Source of the DNA: Bifidobacterium sp. ESL0682 | GTDB taxonomy: Bacteria; Actinomycetota; Actinomycetes; Actinomycetales; Bifidobacteriaceae | Direction: 5' to 3' | DNA length: 64,000 nucleotides | NCBI RefSeq assembly: GCF_029392815.1 | Contig: NZ_CP113942.1 | Location: forward strand, 1,798,001-1,862,000 | In this document: in pieces, positions 18,234 to 29,407 of the stretch | Position numbering within the stretch: the first letter of the stretch is position 1 | Layout: every line of letters begins with the position of its first letter | Position numbers and translations under genes: made by a program | Notes under the pieces: model-generated | Database searches by the model: none | Told to the model about the DNA's origin: nothing | Seen by the model: the letters and a program-made list of their open reading frames with translations, nothing else

Positions 18234-19919
18234 TCAGACGTTGAATAACGCCGCAATCATCAGCAATGCGCATATCACCACAAAGGTGATGGCCCCGGGA
18301 TTGCCCAGCACCGTCTTGATTCTCACACCCCTGGGCAATTCCTCTGGAGCGGTGAAGAAAACGAGCTTCTTACGGTTGATGATGGCCAGGACGATACCGA
18401 CAATCAATATCACCACGATGAAAAGTTCATAGGCCAACAACGGAATGAGCTCGGCTCCATGGCCGGAGGCGAATACGTTCCTGTAAGCCGCGCTGGAACC
18501 GGAAGTGACCGCCTTCATCGTGGACTTGCTCATCGGCAGGTAAATCGCTTCCGGCAGGAATCCGCCGAAGAAATTGAACGTCATGTGCATGGCAATGGTG
18601 TAACGCAACTTGCCGGTGCGCACATAGACATAGGCCAACAGCAAGCCAAAGCCGAAGGCATAGAAGAACTGGAAGAAGTTGCCGTGGAACAGTCCGAAGG
18701 CGAAGGCGGAGACCAGAATCGCGGTTTTCTCGCCGTATTGTTGGACGCGATCGATCAGCAGGCGGCGGAAAAGCCACTCCTCGAAGATCGGGCCAATGAT
18801 GACCGTGAGGAGTATCAGGCTCAGCGGGTCGAGACCCTGAATCACTTTGTCGATGCTGCTTTGCGCATGGCCGGCTGAGAACAGGGCGGAGAGGAAGGAG
18901 CCGATCCAACTGCCAATATAAGAAATCGGGAACGATATTGCCATCAGCGTCAGGAACATGCCCACACTCATGTTGCTTGTTTTGCGTTTGACTTTCGGCA
19001 CGGTGCGGAATATCAACAATGAGAGCGGAATCGCGACCACATACAGCGGGCCGTTGCTCATCAGCAATTCGGCCCACATTGGCAGGTTCTTCGGATCAAC
19101 CACCATCGATACCACCTGGCTGATGGCGAGGGCGAGCACGTTCCACACCAGAATGACCATGGTCAAGGTGAAGCCGATGGTCGAGAAACGCTTGCGGACG
19201 TTGCCGAGCCAGCGGGATAACGCAGCTTGGCGGGCCGGATCAGGCTGGTACCAGAAGCCGTTCGCGGCAGGGCGGGGGTAGCCATACTGTTGCGGCATCG
19301 GCTGCATGTACTGCGGCTGACCATACCGTGGCAGCTGGTATTGCGGCTGCGGATATTGTGGCTGTTGGTACTGGTACTGCTGGGGCTGAGTGTATATCGG
19401 CCGCTGATATTGGTACGACTGCGGTTGCTGCCAAGCTTGCTGCTGCGGATATTGATTCTGATAGGTCTGGTACTGCGGCTGAGTCATCGGCTGATTCGGC
19501 TGCCCAGGATATTGCGGATACTGATTGAGCTGATACGACTGACCTGGATTTTGAGTCTGACTCGGGCCAGTTGGATAATCCTGCGTTTGGTACGATGGGG
19601 TCTGTTGCGGTTGCGGGCTTTGAGCCGCAGACTGCATTGGTGAGCTGCCCTGCATCATCGGTTGCGTAACCGGCATCTGCTGTTGCGTTTGCTCAGATTG
19701 GCCCGGCTGGGCGGTATTTTGCCAAGTCTGGAACGGCTGAGACGACTGATTGGCAGTGTTCTGCTGGGACAACGATTGCAACGTTCGGTAGGCAGACTCG
19801 GGTTGGTATTCGGACTGTTGATCTTCAGCTGGTGAAGACTTCTGGTCTCCTGCGATGTCGTCTTGACGGAATTCACCCGAATCAGGCGTTGGTTCGTTGG
19901 AAAAGTCGTCTTCCTTCAT
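18234..19919 (-). CDS. CPBP-family intramembrane protease with long Pro/Gln/Tyr-rich N-terminus
   Basis: The 561-residue protein has two parts. Residues about 1-225 are low-complexity, rich in Gln, Pro and Tyr (many QYPQ/QPQYQ repeats), and probably disordered in the cytoplasm. Residues about 240-561 contain roughly eight membrane segments with the CPBP (CAAX protease, ABI) motifs FEEWLFRR (EExxxR), FGLFHGNF (FxxxH) and HMTFNFFGG (HxxxN). Bacterial CPBP proteases are associated with bacteriocin immunity, protein maturation or regulated proteolysis; there is no bacteriocin gene nearby. It converges with mscS. The repetitive N-terminus is an unusual fusion for this family. Confidence 0.88.
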   Translation of the reverse strand: MKEDDFSNEPTPDSGEFRQDDIAGDQKSSPAEDQQSEYQPESAYRTLQSLSQQNTANQSSQPFQTWQNTAQPGQSEQTQQQMPVTQPMMQGSSPMQSAAQSPQPQQTPSYQTQDYPTGPSQTQNPGQSYQLNQYPQYPGQPNQPMTQPQYQTYQNQYPQQQAWQQPQSYQYQRPIYTQPQQYQYQQPQYPQPQYQLPRYGQPQYMQPMPQQYGYPRPAANGFWYQPDPARQAALSRWLGNVRKRFSTIGFTLTMVILVWNVLALAISQVVSMVVDPKNLPMWAELLMSNGPLYVVAIPLSLLIFRTVPKVKRKTSNMSVGMFLTLMAISFPISYIGSWIGSFLSALFSAGHAQSSIDKVIQGLDPLSLILLTVIIGPIFEEWLFRRLLIDRVQQYGEKTAILVSAFAFGLFHGNFFQFFYAFGFGLLLAYVYVRTGKLRYTIAMHMTFNFFGGFLPEAIYLPMSKSTMKAVTSGSSAAYRNVFASGHGAELIPLLAYELFIVVILIVGIVLAIINRKKLVFFTAPEELPRGVRIKTVLGNPGAITFVVICALLMIAALFNV

Positions 19920-20103
19920 GTTGTGGCGCGTCCCTTCAGCTCAAGCATACGTGATACGTTCAGCGATGATGCAACCTTATCGCAATTTCAATTGCATCAT
20001 CAAGGACCAACATTTATCCATATCAAATCGCTCGGTTCTTAGCGCAACCCGCCTGCGAGGTACCACTGGTAATAGCCAAAGCCGGACATTAAGCTATCCG
20101 GTT

Positions 20104-21286
<1,183 letters not shown>

Positions 21287-21474
21287 ATTTCCCTCGCTTT
21301 TACCGTAGAAATCGAATCTGAGCCCAAGCCTACACGGCACACTAAAACCAAAAAAGGGAATGAATCTCTCATTCACAAAGCCGATGCACGCCACGCCGAT
21401 AAAGGCACGCTGAACTGTCACTAATGACGAGAAATACTTCTTACATGCGTTCTCCCAAGCCGCGACAAAAGACT

Positions 21475-22473
21475 TTATTCTTCGGAGACGTCGCCGCTGA
21501 CCAGTTCGTGAAGCATTTGCTCGCAGGTGACGCCGTGCTCCAAGACGTCGTTCATCGCGCTGGCGAGCGGGGTCGGCACGCCCAGTTCGGCACCCATACG
21601 CACCACGGCTCCCGTGGTCGGCACGCCTTCGGCGACGCCGTTGCTCGCCTTGGTGGCTTCCTCGACGCTCATGCCACGGCCCAAGTTCGCGCCGAAGGTG
21701 TAGTTACGGCTCAACGGTGAACCGCAGGTAGCGATCAGATCACCAACGCCCGCAAGCCCTTGGAACGTCTTGGATTCGGCGTGCGACGCCTTGCCCAATG
21801 CGGCCAGCTCGGCCAGCCCGCGCGTCTCAATCATCGCGGCAGTGTTCTCGCCGTAGCCCGCGCCGCGCGCCATGCCAACCGCGAGCGCCACCACGTTCTT
21901 CAACGATCCGCACATCTCCACACCGATAACGTCGGTGGTGACGAATGCCTTGAAATACGAAGTCCGGCAGGCCTGTGCCACAGTTTTGGCATTGTCGATG
22001 TTTTCGCAGGCCACCACAGTCGCACTGGGCTCACGGGCGGCAACTTCCTTGCTCAGGTTCGGCCCGGAAATCGCAACAAAACGGTCTGCAGGCAAGCTGT
22101 TCAACGCCTCGCACACCACCTCGTCCATTCGCTTGCCGCTGGTGCGCTCAATACCCTTCATCAGCGAAACGACGATGGCGTCATCAGGAATCAACGACGC
22201 GAACGGTTCCAACGCCTCACGAGCATGCTGGGCAGCTATGGCGACGACAATAATCCGTGCATCTTTCACCGCTTCGGCCCTGTCGCCGGTCGCGGTCATG
22301 TTTTCTGGCAGACGTTTGACGCTTGGCAGGCGTGCACCGTTGAAGTGGCGGTCGCGAATACTCTCGACGATCTCGGGCTCGCGCCCCCACATCGTCACGT
22401 CGTTGCCCGCGTCCGCAAGCACCTGGCCGAATGCCGTGCCCCACGCACCTGCTCCGAGTACCGTCACCTTCAT
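21475..22473 (-). CDS. gpsA: Glycerol-3-phosphate dehydrogenase [NAD(P)+]
   Basis: The product is 332 residues. I chose the ATG at 22473 because AAGGAG lies 6 nt upstream and the Rossmann motif (VTVLGAGAWGTAFGQVLADAG) begins at once; an in-frame ATG at 22506 adds 11 unconserved residues. Further signatures are GSLKNVVALAVGMARGAGYGENT (with the catalytic Lys region) and GVGDLIATCGSPLSRNY. The cytosolic enzyme reduces dihydroxyacetone phosphate to sn-glycerol-3-phosphate for phospholipid synthesis. It sits between a PlsC-like acyltransferase gene (upstream) and ddl (downstream), the usual actinobacterial plsC-gpsA-ddl order. Confidence 0.96.
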   Translation of the reverse strand: MKVTVLGAGAWGTAFGQVLADAGNDVTMWGREPEIVESIRDRHFNGARLPSVKRLPENMTATGDRAEAVKDARIIVVAIAAQHAREALEPFASLIPDDAIVVSLMKGIERTSGKRMDEVVCEALNSLPADRFVAISGPNLSKEVAAREPSATVVACENIDNAKTVAQACRTSYFKAFVTTDVIGVEMCGSLKNVVALAVGMARGAGYGENTAAMIETRGLAELAALGKASHAESKTFQGLAGVGDLIATCGSPLSRNYTFGANLGRGMSVEEATKASNGVAEGVPTTGAVVRMGAELGVPTPLASAMNDVLEHGVTCEQMLHELVSGDVSEE

Positions 22474-22689
22474 AATCAGCTCCTTTGCATCCGCAACTTT
22501 ATCCATAGTAGTGGTAGTTATTCCATATCACCATGAATAGCGCATGCTTGCCGTCAAGAACTCAACTATTGTGCCGCGTACCGACCACCTCGTCAATTCC
22601 GGGGTGCATGTCACCTGACGCACATAGGCATCGACTGACTTCATGCCAAACGTTGACGTTCGGCTGTTTGCCACATCATTGATGCCTAT

Positions 22690-23577
22690 TCAACGACGCG
22701 GCTTGCGGCTCATCGTCCGGAAATCCCAATAGCCTTCGGCAGGCGGCTCCTCGCCACGAATCTCGGCCATAATCGTCTCCATCCGCTCGCGGATACGCGT
22801 GGTCAATTCCGTTACCAGCTCCATCGGCGGCTCGACGCCCCATGAATCGCTGTCTTTGAGCAAATCGCCGTAATCCAGCGCATCGTCGTAGCACATCACC
22901 ACATTCTTGCGCGGCCACGGCCACCAATGGTTGATGCTCGCCGCACCCCAGGTCACCGAGCAATAAAGCGGCACCTGGTAGCCAAGCCGGCGCGAAGATT
23001 CAAGCGCGATGATGCCGACGCCGCCTTTGAGACTCATCGGCCATTTGAGTGGGTCGCGCGAAAGCGTGCCTTCCGGCCAGACTGTCAGAGGGCGGCCGGA
23101 AGTGATGATGTCGATGGATTCCTTTTCGATTTCCAGCGCTTTACCGCTGCGGCGCGGCACGGGCTGCATGCCCACCAGCTGGAACCATTTACCGATGATC
23201 GGCCAGTGTGCCATTTCGGCCTTGGCCATGTAGCGCGGGCGGCGGCCCATATGGAACAGCGCATCCATGGGAACGAAAACGTCATACATCGTCACGTGCG
23301 TGGCAGCGGTGATGAACGGACCGGTTTCGGGTACATGCTCGAGCCCCCACGCGTAAACCTTGCTGTGCGCACGAAGAACCGCGGAAACGGCATCGAGCAG
23401 ACGCTTGGTGCCCTTCGGGTTCTGCGCCTCGATCTCGGCGGTATTCGCCTCGCGCGGGCCGGTTGGGAAATATTGCGTCGGGTCAACCAGACGATGACGC
23501 TTGCCCAAGAGCTCGACTTGTTCCTCGCTCAACGGTTTCACGGCCGAACGCGGCGATGGTTTTCCTTTGGAAGTCAT
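22690..23577 (-). CDS. 1-acyl-sn-glycerol-3-phosphate acyltransferase (PlsC-like)
   Basis: This 295-residue protein has the lysophosphatidate acyltransferase motifs: HVTMYD (HX4D catalytic motif, residues about 90), a later PEGTLSRD (the EGTRS-type motif for substrate binding) and a following hydrophobic stretch. It would acylate lysophosphatidate at the inner membrane face. The N-terminus is polar, and the ATG at 23577 lacks a strong ribosome-binding site, so the start could be off by a few codons. It precedes gpsA on the same strand, consistent with a phospholipid-precursor operon. Confidence 0.9.
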   Translation of the reverse strand: MTSKGKPSPRSAVKPLSEEQVELLGKRHRLVDPTQYFPTGPREANTAEIEAQNPKGTKRLLDAVSAVLRAHSKVYAWGLEHVPETGPFITAATHVTMYDVFVPMDALFHMGRRPRYMAKAEMAHWPIIGKWFQLVGMQPVPRRSGKALEIEKESIDIITSGRPLTVWPEGTLSRDPLKWPMSLKGGVGIIALESSRRLGYQVPLYCSVTWGAASINHWWPWPRKNVVMCYDDALDYGDLLKDSDSWGVEPPMELVTELTTRIRERMETIMAEIRGEEPPAEGYWDFRTMSRKPRR

Positions 23578-23687
23578 GCCACTATTGTGCCTCGGGGCGG
23601 CGAAGTGTGAACGCCGGATTCATCATTAATTCTCGGGCGGCGCAGGAGGCGCGGTTAGAGCGTCGAACTCATAATCTGTTGGTCGCA

Positions 23688-25130
23688 TCAATCTTCAGGC
23701 GGGGCGGGAGGTGCACCGACCAGGCCAAGGCGGGTCAATGGTGAGGCAGTCAGTTGACGCAAGGCAAGTGTGAGACCGAACATCAAGCAGGCCACGCCGA
23801 TGATGGCGGCCATACTCGATGCGCACGCGCCGCTTTTCGCCCAAGCCGCGCTCAACTCCAGGCCAGGATAAATCTGCCAAAGCAAGTAGGCGGCGTAGAT
23901 GCAGGAGACAACGCCAAACGTAATCATCACGCTGGCGACGATTTGTATGCTCGCCGACGAGACGCGACTGCCTGGACTGTCCATGCCGGATTTGCGGGTG
24001 AAGACGAGCGTGAGCATCATGAGCCCGCCGCCGATAAGCAACGACATCAGCACGTCGGACGGCCTGTGCCAATGGCCGACGATCAAAGAGGCAGCGACAA
24101 GAATGGTGTATGCGGCGCCAAGCAGCGCCACCACCGCACGCCAGACGCGAGGCACGGCCACGAGCAGCACCAAGCAGCATCCAATGGCCAACAATGTGTG
24201 CCCCGAAGGAGCGGTGTTCTTGTGCGAAGACGCGATATTCATGAGCATCGGACGCGGCAGGAGACGTTTGAGCCATGCGGCGGCATAGGTAATCACACCG
24301 CATACGGCCATCTGGCCAACCAACCACCAGCGTTTGCGCACAACTGCGACGACAAACGCAATTACAGCCAGAGCCAGACTGATGATTACGATGACTAATC
24401 CGCTGTTCAAAGCGCGTGAAACGGCAACAAACCAGCCCGGCATGCTGCCCACGAAACCGTTCCAGACGATTTCGTCAAAGCTCTGGCCGTTCAACGTATG
24501 CACGCCAAACCAGTAGATTCCAGCAGCGAGCGCCAAGGAGACGAGTGAGAGCACCAAGGCCAGCACGCAACTGGAAATCCTTGGATGGATGGTCAACGGG
24601 TCAATCTGCGCCAGACCTTTTTCAACTTCGTCATCAGCGCCTGCATCGTTGCCGGCATTGGTTTCCGTATCAAGATCTGCGACTGCAGCAACGCCAGTGA
24701 CCGCATTGGCACCAGCACCGATATAGGTGCTGGCGGCGGAAGCGCCGTCTTCCGGAATCTTGGCCATAAAGGCGCCATTATCGCCGCCAAATGCCACAAA
24801 ACTCACGGGCTCTGACCCTCTCGATTCATTCTGCATTGGCTGTTCGGCAACCTGTTCCGAAACTTGGTCAAAACTTTGGACTCGAGCGGAATCATCGATT
24901 GACGACTGATCGAAATCCGGTGACGGAGTCTGGTCAGAATCCGGCACTGCGGTTTGACCGGCACCTTGCGCCGGCATCCCTTCTGGCAACGGCGACGGTT
25001 CTTGTTCCGGCGCCGCCGATGGCACGCGCGGAGGCACCGGCACCGTAATGCGCGGTTGCGCCTGCTGTTGCGACGCGGAATCAGAAGAATGATCGGTCGG
25101 CTTGACCTGTTCGCTGGAATCGTCAGTCAT
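23688..25130 (-). CDS. PAP2-family membrane phosphatase with long disordered N-terminus
   Basis: The product is 480 residues. Residues 1 to about 180 are Pro/Gln/Ser/Asp-rich and without structure (PVPPRVPSAAPEQEPSPLP). Then come about six membrane segments enclosing the PAP2 motifs KRLLPRP, PSGHTLLAIG and VGHWHRPSDV, which provide the phosphate-binding Arg and the catalytic His/Asp. Such enzymes dephosphorylate lipid phosphates (phosphatidate, undecaprenyl diphosphate). The enzyme acts in the membrane; the undecaprenyl-PP role is possible but not shown. The neighbouring PlsC-like and gpsA genes point to lipid metabolism. Confidence 0.9.
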   Translation of the reverse strand: MTDDSSEQVKPTDHSSDSASQQQAQPRITVPVPPRVPSAAPEQEPSPLPEGMPAQGAGQTAVPDSDQTPSPDFDQSSIDDSARVQSFDQVSEQVAEQPMQNESRGSEPVSFVAFGGDNGAFMAKIPEDGASAASTYIGAGANAVTGVAAVADLDTETNAGNDAGADDEVEKGLAQIDPLTIHPRISSCVLALVLSLVSLALAAGIYWFGVHTLNGQSFDEIVWNGFVGSMPGWFVAVSRALNSGLVIVIISLALAVIAFVVAVVRKRWWLVGQMAVCGVITYAAAWLKRLLPRPMLMNIASSHKNTAPSGHTLLAIGCCLVLLVAVPRVWRAVVALLGAAYTILVAASLIVGHWHRPSDVLMSLLIGGGLMMLTLVFTRKSGMDSPGSRVSSASIQIVASVMITFGVVSCIYAAYLLWQIYPGLELSAAWAKSGACASSMAAIIGVACLMFGLTLALRQLTASPLTRLGLVGAPPAPPED

Positions 25131-25227
25131 AGTTTCAAGTTTAGATGGCCCAGACTACGAGCATGCCCCTGCGCACATCTCAAGTCGGAATATCCACAAG
25201 TCGTGTTCAGACGCAACGGCCCCGCCA

Positions 25228-25260
25228 AACATAAAGGAGACCCGCCGAAGCGGGTCTCCC
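25228..25260 (-). terminator. Rho-independent terminator, minus strand
   Basis: A perfect 10-bp stem, GGAGACCCGC/GCGGGTCTCC (25236-25245 with 25250-25259), has a TTCG tetraloop on the minus strand and is followed there by TTTATGTTT. No annotated gene lies upstream of it on that strand, so it implies an unannotated short transcript (see 25261-25435). Confidence 0.85.
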
Positions 25261-25435
25261 ACAAGTCCAAACTGGGAAGCAGATATCTTCACAACTCCAT
25301 CGTTGCAACGGAAGCTTTAGTAACGGCCCGTTCAACGTAATAGTCATCGAGACCTTATCCTTTTGTGGATCTGCTCTGTTCAGTTGTTCTTGTAATTCAT
25401 ATTATGTACTATCTGCCCTGCCGATACAAGCCGAA
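25261..25435 (-). other. Candidate short transcript with possible micro-peptide
   Basis: In the 568-bp gap before ppk1, the minus strand carries TTGTAT-17 nt-CATAAT near 25400-25435, an AAAAGGATAAGG ribosome-binding-like sequence, an ATG at 25347 and a terminator at 25228-25260. The ATG's own frame runs through the terminator. One frame over lies DYYVERAVTKASVATMEL followed by TGA before the terminator; a single missing base after the ATG (as seen elsewhere in this assembly) would give MDYYVERAVTKASVATMEL. Speculative: it may instead be a small RNA. The rest of the gap shows only a DnaA-box match TTATCCACA at 25629-25637. Confidence 0.35.
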
Positions 25436-25698
25436 AAGGACGTTTGTGCGCTATTGGTAGCTAAACGTTTCCTTCCCTCTGGTAACGCACAGAAAATGTC
25501 ACGTTTTGGCCCGTTCAACAAATCGATTGTGCATTTCTGTCGTTTCGCTACCCCTGCAGCGTAACCGTCAGCCAACACGAGTCGGAATTACGCACATTTG
25601 GGGCGTGTAGCAGTGGAGAAAAAATTAATTATCCACAATATCGTGAATTTTACGTTTCTTGGCTTCCATAGCTCCACCCGCATGCCTAAAGTAGGGAT

Positions 25699-27928
25699 AT
25701 GGCACAGATTTTTGACGCACCCTCGAAGGCATTGCTCCGCAGCCAGATTGCCGAGCACATCGCTGAAACAGAGAAATTCGACAAGCGCAAGGCGCTGCCG
25801 GAAGAGCAGCCCCTGCCCGAAGACCGTTACTTCGACCGCGAGCTGAGCTGGCTCAAATTCAACAAACGCGTACTCGAAATGGCGGAGGACCCCGAGGTCC
25901 CGCTGCTGGAACGCGCCAATTTTGCCGGCATTTTCGCTTCGAACCTTGATGAATACTTCATGGTGCGCGTCGCCGGCCTCAAGCGTCGTATCGACACCGG
26001 CATCGCGGTGACATCCGCCTCCGGGCTGAGCCCGCGCCAGCAACTGCGCTCAATCAGCGAAACCGCGCACGAGCTGCAGACCGAGCACGCCAACGAGGCC
26101 ATCAAGCACATCCTTCCCGAACTGGCGAAGGAACACATCGTGCTGCTGAGCTGGGACAAGCTCACCAGCGCCGAGCAGGAACGCCTTTCACGCTATTACC
26201 GCCAGCAGGTCTTCCCTGTGCTGACGCCGCTTGCGTTCGACCCTGCTCACCCGTTCCCCTACATTTCCGGCGGTTCCCTGAACCTCGCCGTCCTGGTGGA
26301 GAACCCGAACAGCGGCAAGACGCATTTCGCCCGCGTCAAGGTGCCAGATAACCTGAATCGTCTCGTGCCTGTTGACGACCTGACCGACGAGGAGAGCCGC
26401 GAGGAACGCTATGGCTTCATCACCATGGAGAATCTCATCATCGCCCATCTCGAATCGCTCTTCCCCGGCATGATCATCAAGGAAGCGCGCTCGTTCCGCG
26501 TCACTCGTAACGAAGATATCGACGTCGAGGAAGATGACGCCGAGAACCTGTTGAACGCGATGGAGAAGGAACTGCTGCGTCGCCGCTTCGGACCGCCGAT
26601 TCGCCTTGAGATCAGCGACGCCACCAGCCCGTTCCTCTCCCAGCTTCTCGCGCACCGTCTGCGCGTCAACGAGGAAGAGATCTACCGTCTGCCTGCGCCG
26701 CTCGACATGAAGCTCATGTTCGAGTTGCAGAACATCGATCGACCGGACCTCAAGAACAAGCCGTTCATTCCAACGACCAACCGGCAGATTGCCACAGTTG
26801 AATCGAGCCGTGCACAAGACATCTTCGCCGCCATTCGCGAGCACGATATCCTGCTGCACCATCCCTACGATTCGTTCTCCACTTCGGTACAGGCCTTCCT
26901 CGCACAGGCTGCCGCCGACCCGAAGGTGCTGGCCATCAAGCAGACGTTGTACCGCACCTCCAGCAATTCGCCGATCATCGACGCGCTGGTCGATGCCGCA
27001 CACGCCGGCAAGCAGGTCTTGGCGCTGGTCGAGATCAAGGCACGATTCGATGAGGACGCCAACATCGCGTGGGCCCGCAAGCTCGAGCGCGCCGGCGTTC
27101 ACGTCGTCTACGGCATCGTGGGCCTGAAGACCCACTGCAAGCTTTCTCTGGTCGTGCGCCAGGAAGCCGACGGCCTGCGCCGCTACTGCCACGTTGTTGG
27201 CGGGCAACTACAACCCGAAGACCGCCCGCCAGTACACCGATCTTGGCCTGCTGACCTGCGACCCGGTGGTCGGGCAGGATCTGACGCGCCTGTTCAACCA
27301 GCTTTCCGGCTACGCACCGCGCTCCAGCTTCCATCGACTCCTGGTCGCGCCGCGCACCGCACGCAGCGGCATCATCCAGCGCATTCGGCGTGAAGAGGAT
27401 GCGGCACGCGCCGGACAAGAAGCCTGGATCAAGATCAAGGTCAACTCCATCGTCGACGAAAAGACCATCGATACGCTGTACCGTGCCAGCCAAGCCGGTG
27501 TAAAGATTGACATCGTCGTGCGAGGCATCTGCACCTTGAAGCCAGGAGTTCCCGGCTTGAGCGAGAACATCCGTGTTCACTCCATTCTTGGTCGCTTCCT
27601 AGAGCACAGCCGTATCTATGCCTTCGCAAATAGCGCAGGACCGCAGATTGGCGAGGGACCGGCAACAGGACCGGAGGTCTGGATTGGTTCGGCAGATCTG
27701 ATGCACCGCAACCTCGACCGTCGTGTGGAGGCTCTGGTGCGCATCACCGACCCCGAGGAAATCGCTTCGCTGATCGATTACGTCGACTTGCAGATGGCCG
27801 ATACCACCTCGTCCTGGCACATGCAGCCAGACGGCACCTATATCCGCCATTCGCACGACAAGGACGGCAAGCCTCTGATCGATTGCCAGGAACTGTTGAT
27901 CAAGACCCATCAACGTGGTCGCAAATAG
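25699..27928 (+). pseudogene. ppk1: Polyphosphate kinase 1, frame broken once
   Basis: Two frames combine. The first (ATG at 25699) has [18 protein letters not shown] and [13 protein letters not shown] (N domain), [15 protein letters not shown], and [14 protein letters not shown] with the phosphorylated His. The second resumes with [19 protein letters not shown] and has [12 protein letters not shown] with the second conserved His and [18 protein letters not shown]. The break is at the CGGG at 27201-27204, where one base appears to be extra. The restored enzyme of about 740 residues reversibly polymerises the gamma phosphate of ATP into polyphosphate at the membrane. It is followed after 21 bp by the MutT1-type gene, the same order as Rv2984-Rv2985 in Mycobacterium tuberculosis. 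Confidence 0.92.
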
Positions 27929-27949
27929 CGATCGACAGGCGGTATAGCG

Positions 27950-29407
27950 ATGACTTCCGAGCTGAAACCAACACATATCGTCGAGGCGGCAGGGGGCATC
28001 CCCTACCGTTGGATCGCTGCGGGCAAAACCACGAATGTCGATGAACGAGCCGTAAAGGCGAACAAATTCGCCGAAGCTCGAGCGACGCATGCCACCAGCA
28101 AGCGCAAACGTCATAAGCATAAATTGCCATTGACGCCAGCCGAAATCCACTTCCGCGCCATCATCACCCAGCTGGAAGTCTGCTTGGTGCATCGTCCGAA
28201 GTATGACGATTGGAGCTGGCCAAAGGGCAAGCTCGAGGAACACGAATCGAGTCGCCACGCGGCAGTACGTGAGATGGAAGAGGAAACCGGCGTTCCCGTG
28301 GCGTTAGGGCCAACCATCGGCGAAGTCGAGTATCCGCTGAATGCCGAGGGCAAGAATTCGAAGCGCAGCAAAACCGCTGCGAAAACCGGCACCATCTACA
28401 CCAAGCATGTTGCCTATTGGATGGCTCACCCCATTTCGGCCGAAGCAGCACAACGCCGAGAACAGGCCATCGGCCCTATTTTGCCTGCGAAAACCAGCGA
28501 AATCGACGAAGTCCGATGGCTCACCATTCCCCAGGCTCGCAAGCTGTTGTCGCATTCGCACGATCGCGATATCCTCGACCAGTTCGTCGATCGCATTCAG
28601 GAAGGCGCACTCAATGCGCAGAAACTGATCATCGTACGCCACAGCAAAGCGGTTGCCCGCAAACATTGGAACGGCACCGACGCGAACCGCCCCATCATCC
28701 CCCGCGGCGCGTCAGCAAGCTTTGCGCTGGACCAGGAACTGGGATGCTATGCCCCTGAGAAGCTCACTTCCTCACCCTGGCTTCGCTGCCTGGAGACTCT
28801 GGAACCTTATGCTTGGCATACGGGACTTGAAGTCACCACGTTGCCACCACTGACCGAAGACGCTTTTGCGGCTGATCCGGATGCGGCATGGCAATGCGTT
28901 CGCGATGTCATTGATGATTTGTTTGCCGAAACCGACGGCACATCCGTGGCGAAAAACGCCGTACAAGTGGCGACCAAGGCCGTGGTCAAAATCAGCGATA
29001 ATGTCAAGCAAACCGCTGATATGAATCACGGTAAATCCGAAAGCGACCATGCCGACGCTGCAAACGGCGCCGATGGAAAAGATGACAAGGCCGAAAGCAA
29101 ACAGGCAACGGACACCGCATCTAGCAACGATTTAGGCACTAGCGCGAATCAATCCGATACCGTTTCTTCTACACCGGAAATGCCGAAACAATATAGCCGA
29201 GCCACGGCAATCTGTATGCATCGACCGGTCATCGGTGGCATCTTCGAGCATCTGCGCGCTATGTGCGCCTCGAAGTCGCTGGCCAAACAGCTTATCGCAA
29301 AGTCACCTTACATGCCTACAGGCAATGCCGTAGCATTGTTCGTTGTCCCAGACGCGGAAGGCCCGCGCATCATCGATATTCAAAGAATGGCTCCAGTTGT
29401 CTACTAA
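27950..29407 (+). CDS. mutT1: MutT1-type Nudix hydrolase fused to histidine phosphatase domain
   Basis: The 485-residue protein has an N-terminal Nudix box, GKLEEHESSRHAAVREMEEETG (residues about 90-111, broken here only by name), matching GX5EX7REUXEEXG. A C-terminal histidine-phosphatase domain begins at LIIVRHSKAVARKHW (about residue 227) and shows SSPWLRCLETLEPY. A Ser/Asp/Lys-rich linker of about 75 residues splits the phosphatase domain. Mycobacterial MutT1 hydrolyses 8-oxo-(d)GTP and Ap4A. Placement directly after ppk1 is the conserved actinobacterial arrangement and supports the assignment. A mononucleotide- or polyphosphate-linked sanitation role is inferred. Confidence 0.9.
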   Translation: MTSELKPTHIVEAAGGIPYRWIAAGKTTNVDERAVKANKFAEARATHATSKRKRHKHKLPLTPAEIHFRAIITQLEVCLVHRPKYDDWSWPKGKLEEHESSRHAAVREMEEETGVPVALGPTIGEVEYPLNAEGKNSKRSKTAAKTGTIYTKHVAYWMAHPISAEAAQRREQAIGPILPAKTSEIDEVRWLTIPQARKLLSHSHDRDILDQFVDRIQEGALNAQKLIIVRHSKAVARKHWNGTDANRPIIPRGASASFALDQELGCYAPEKLTSSPWLRCLETLEPYAWHTGLEVTTLPPLTEDAFAADPDAAWQCVRDVIDDLFAETDGTSVAKNAVQVATKAVVKISDNVKQTADMNHGKSESDHADAANGADGKDDKAESKQATDTASSNDLGTSANQSDTVSSTPEMPKQYSRATAICMHRPVIGGIFEHLRAMCASKSLAKQLIAKSPYMPTGNAVALFVVPDAEGPRIIDIQRMAPVVY

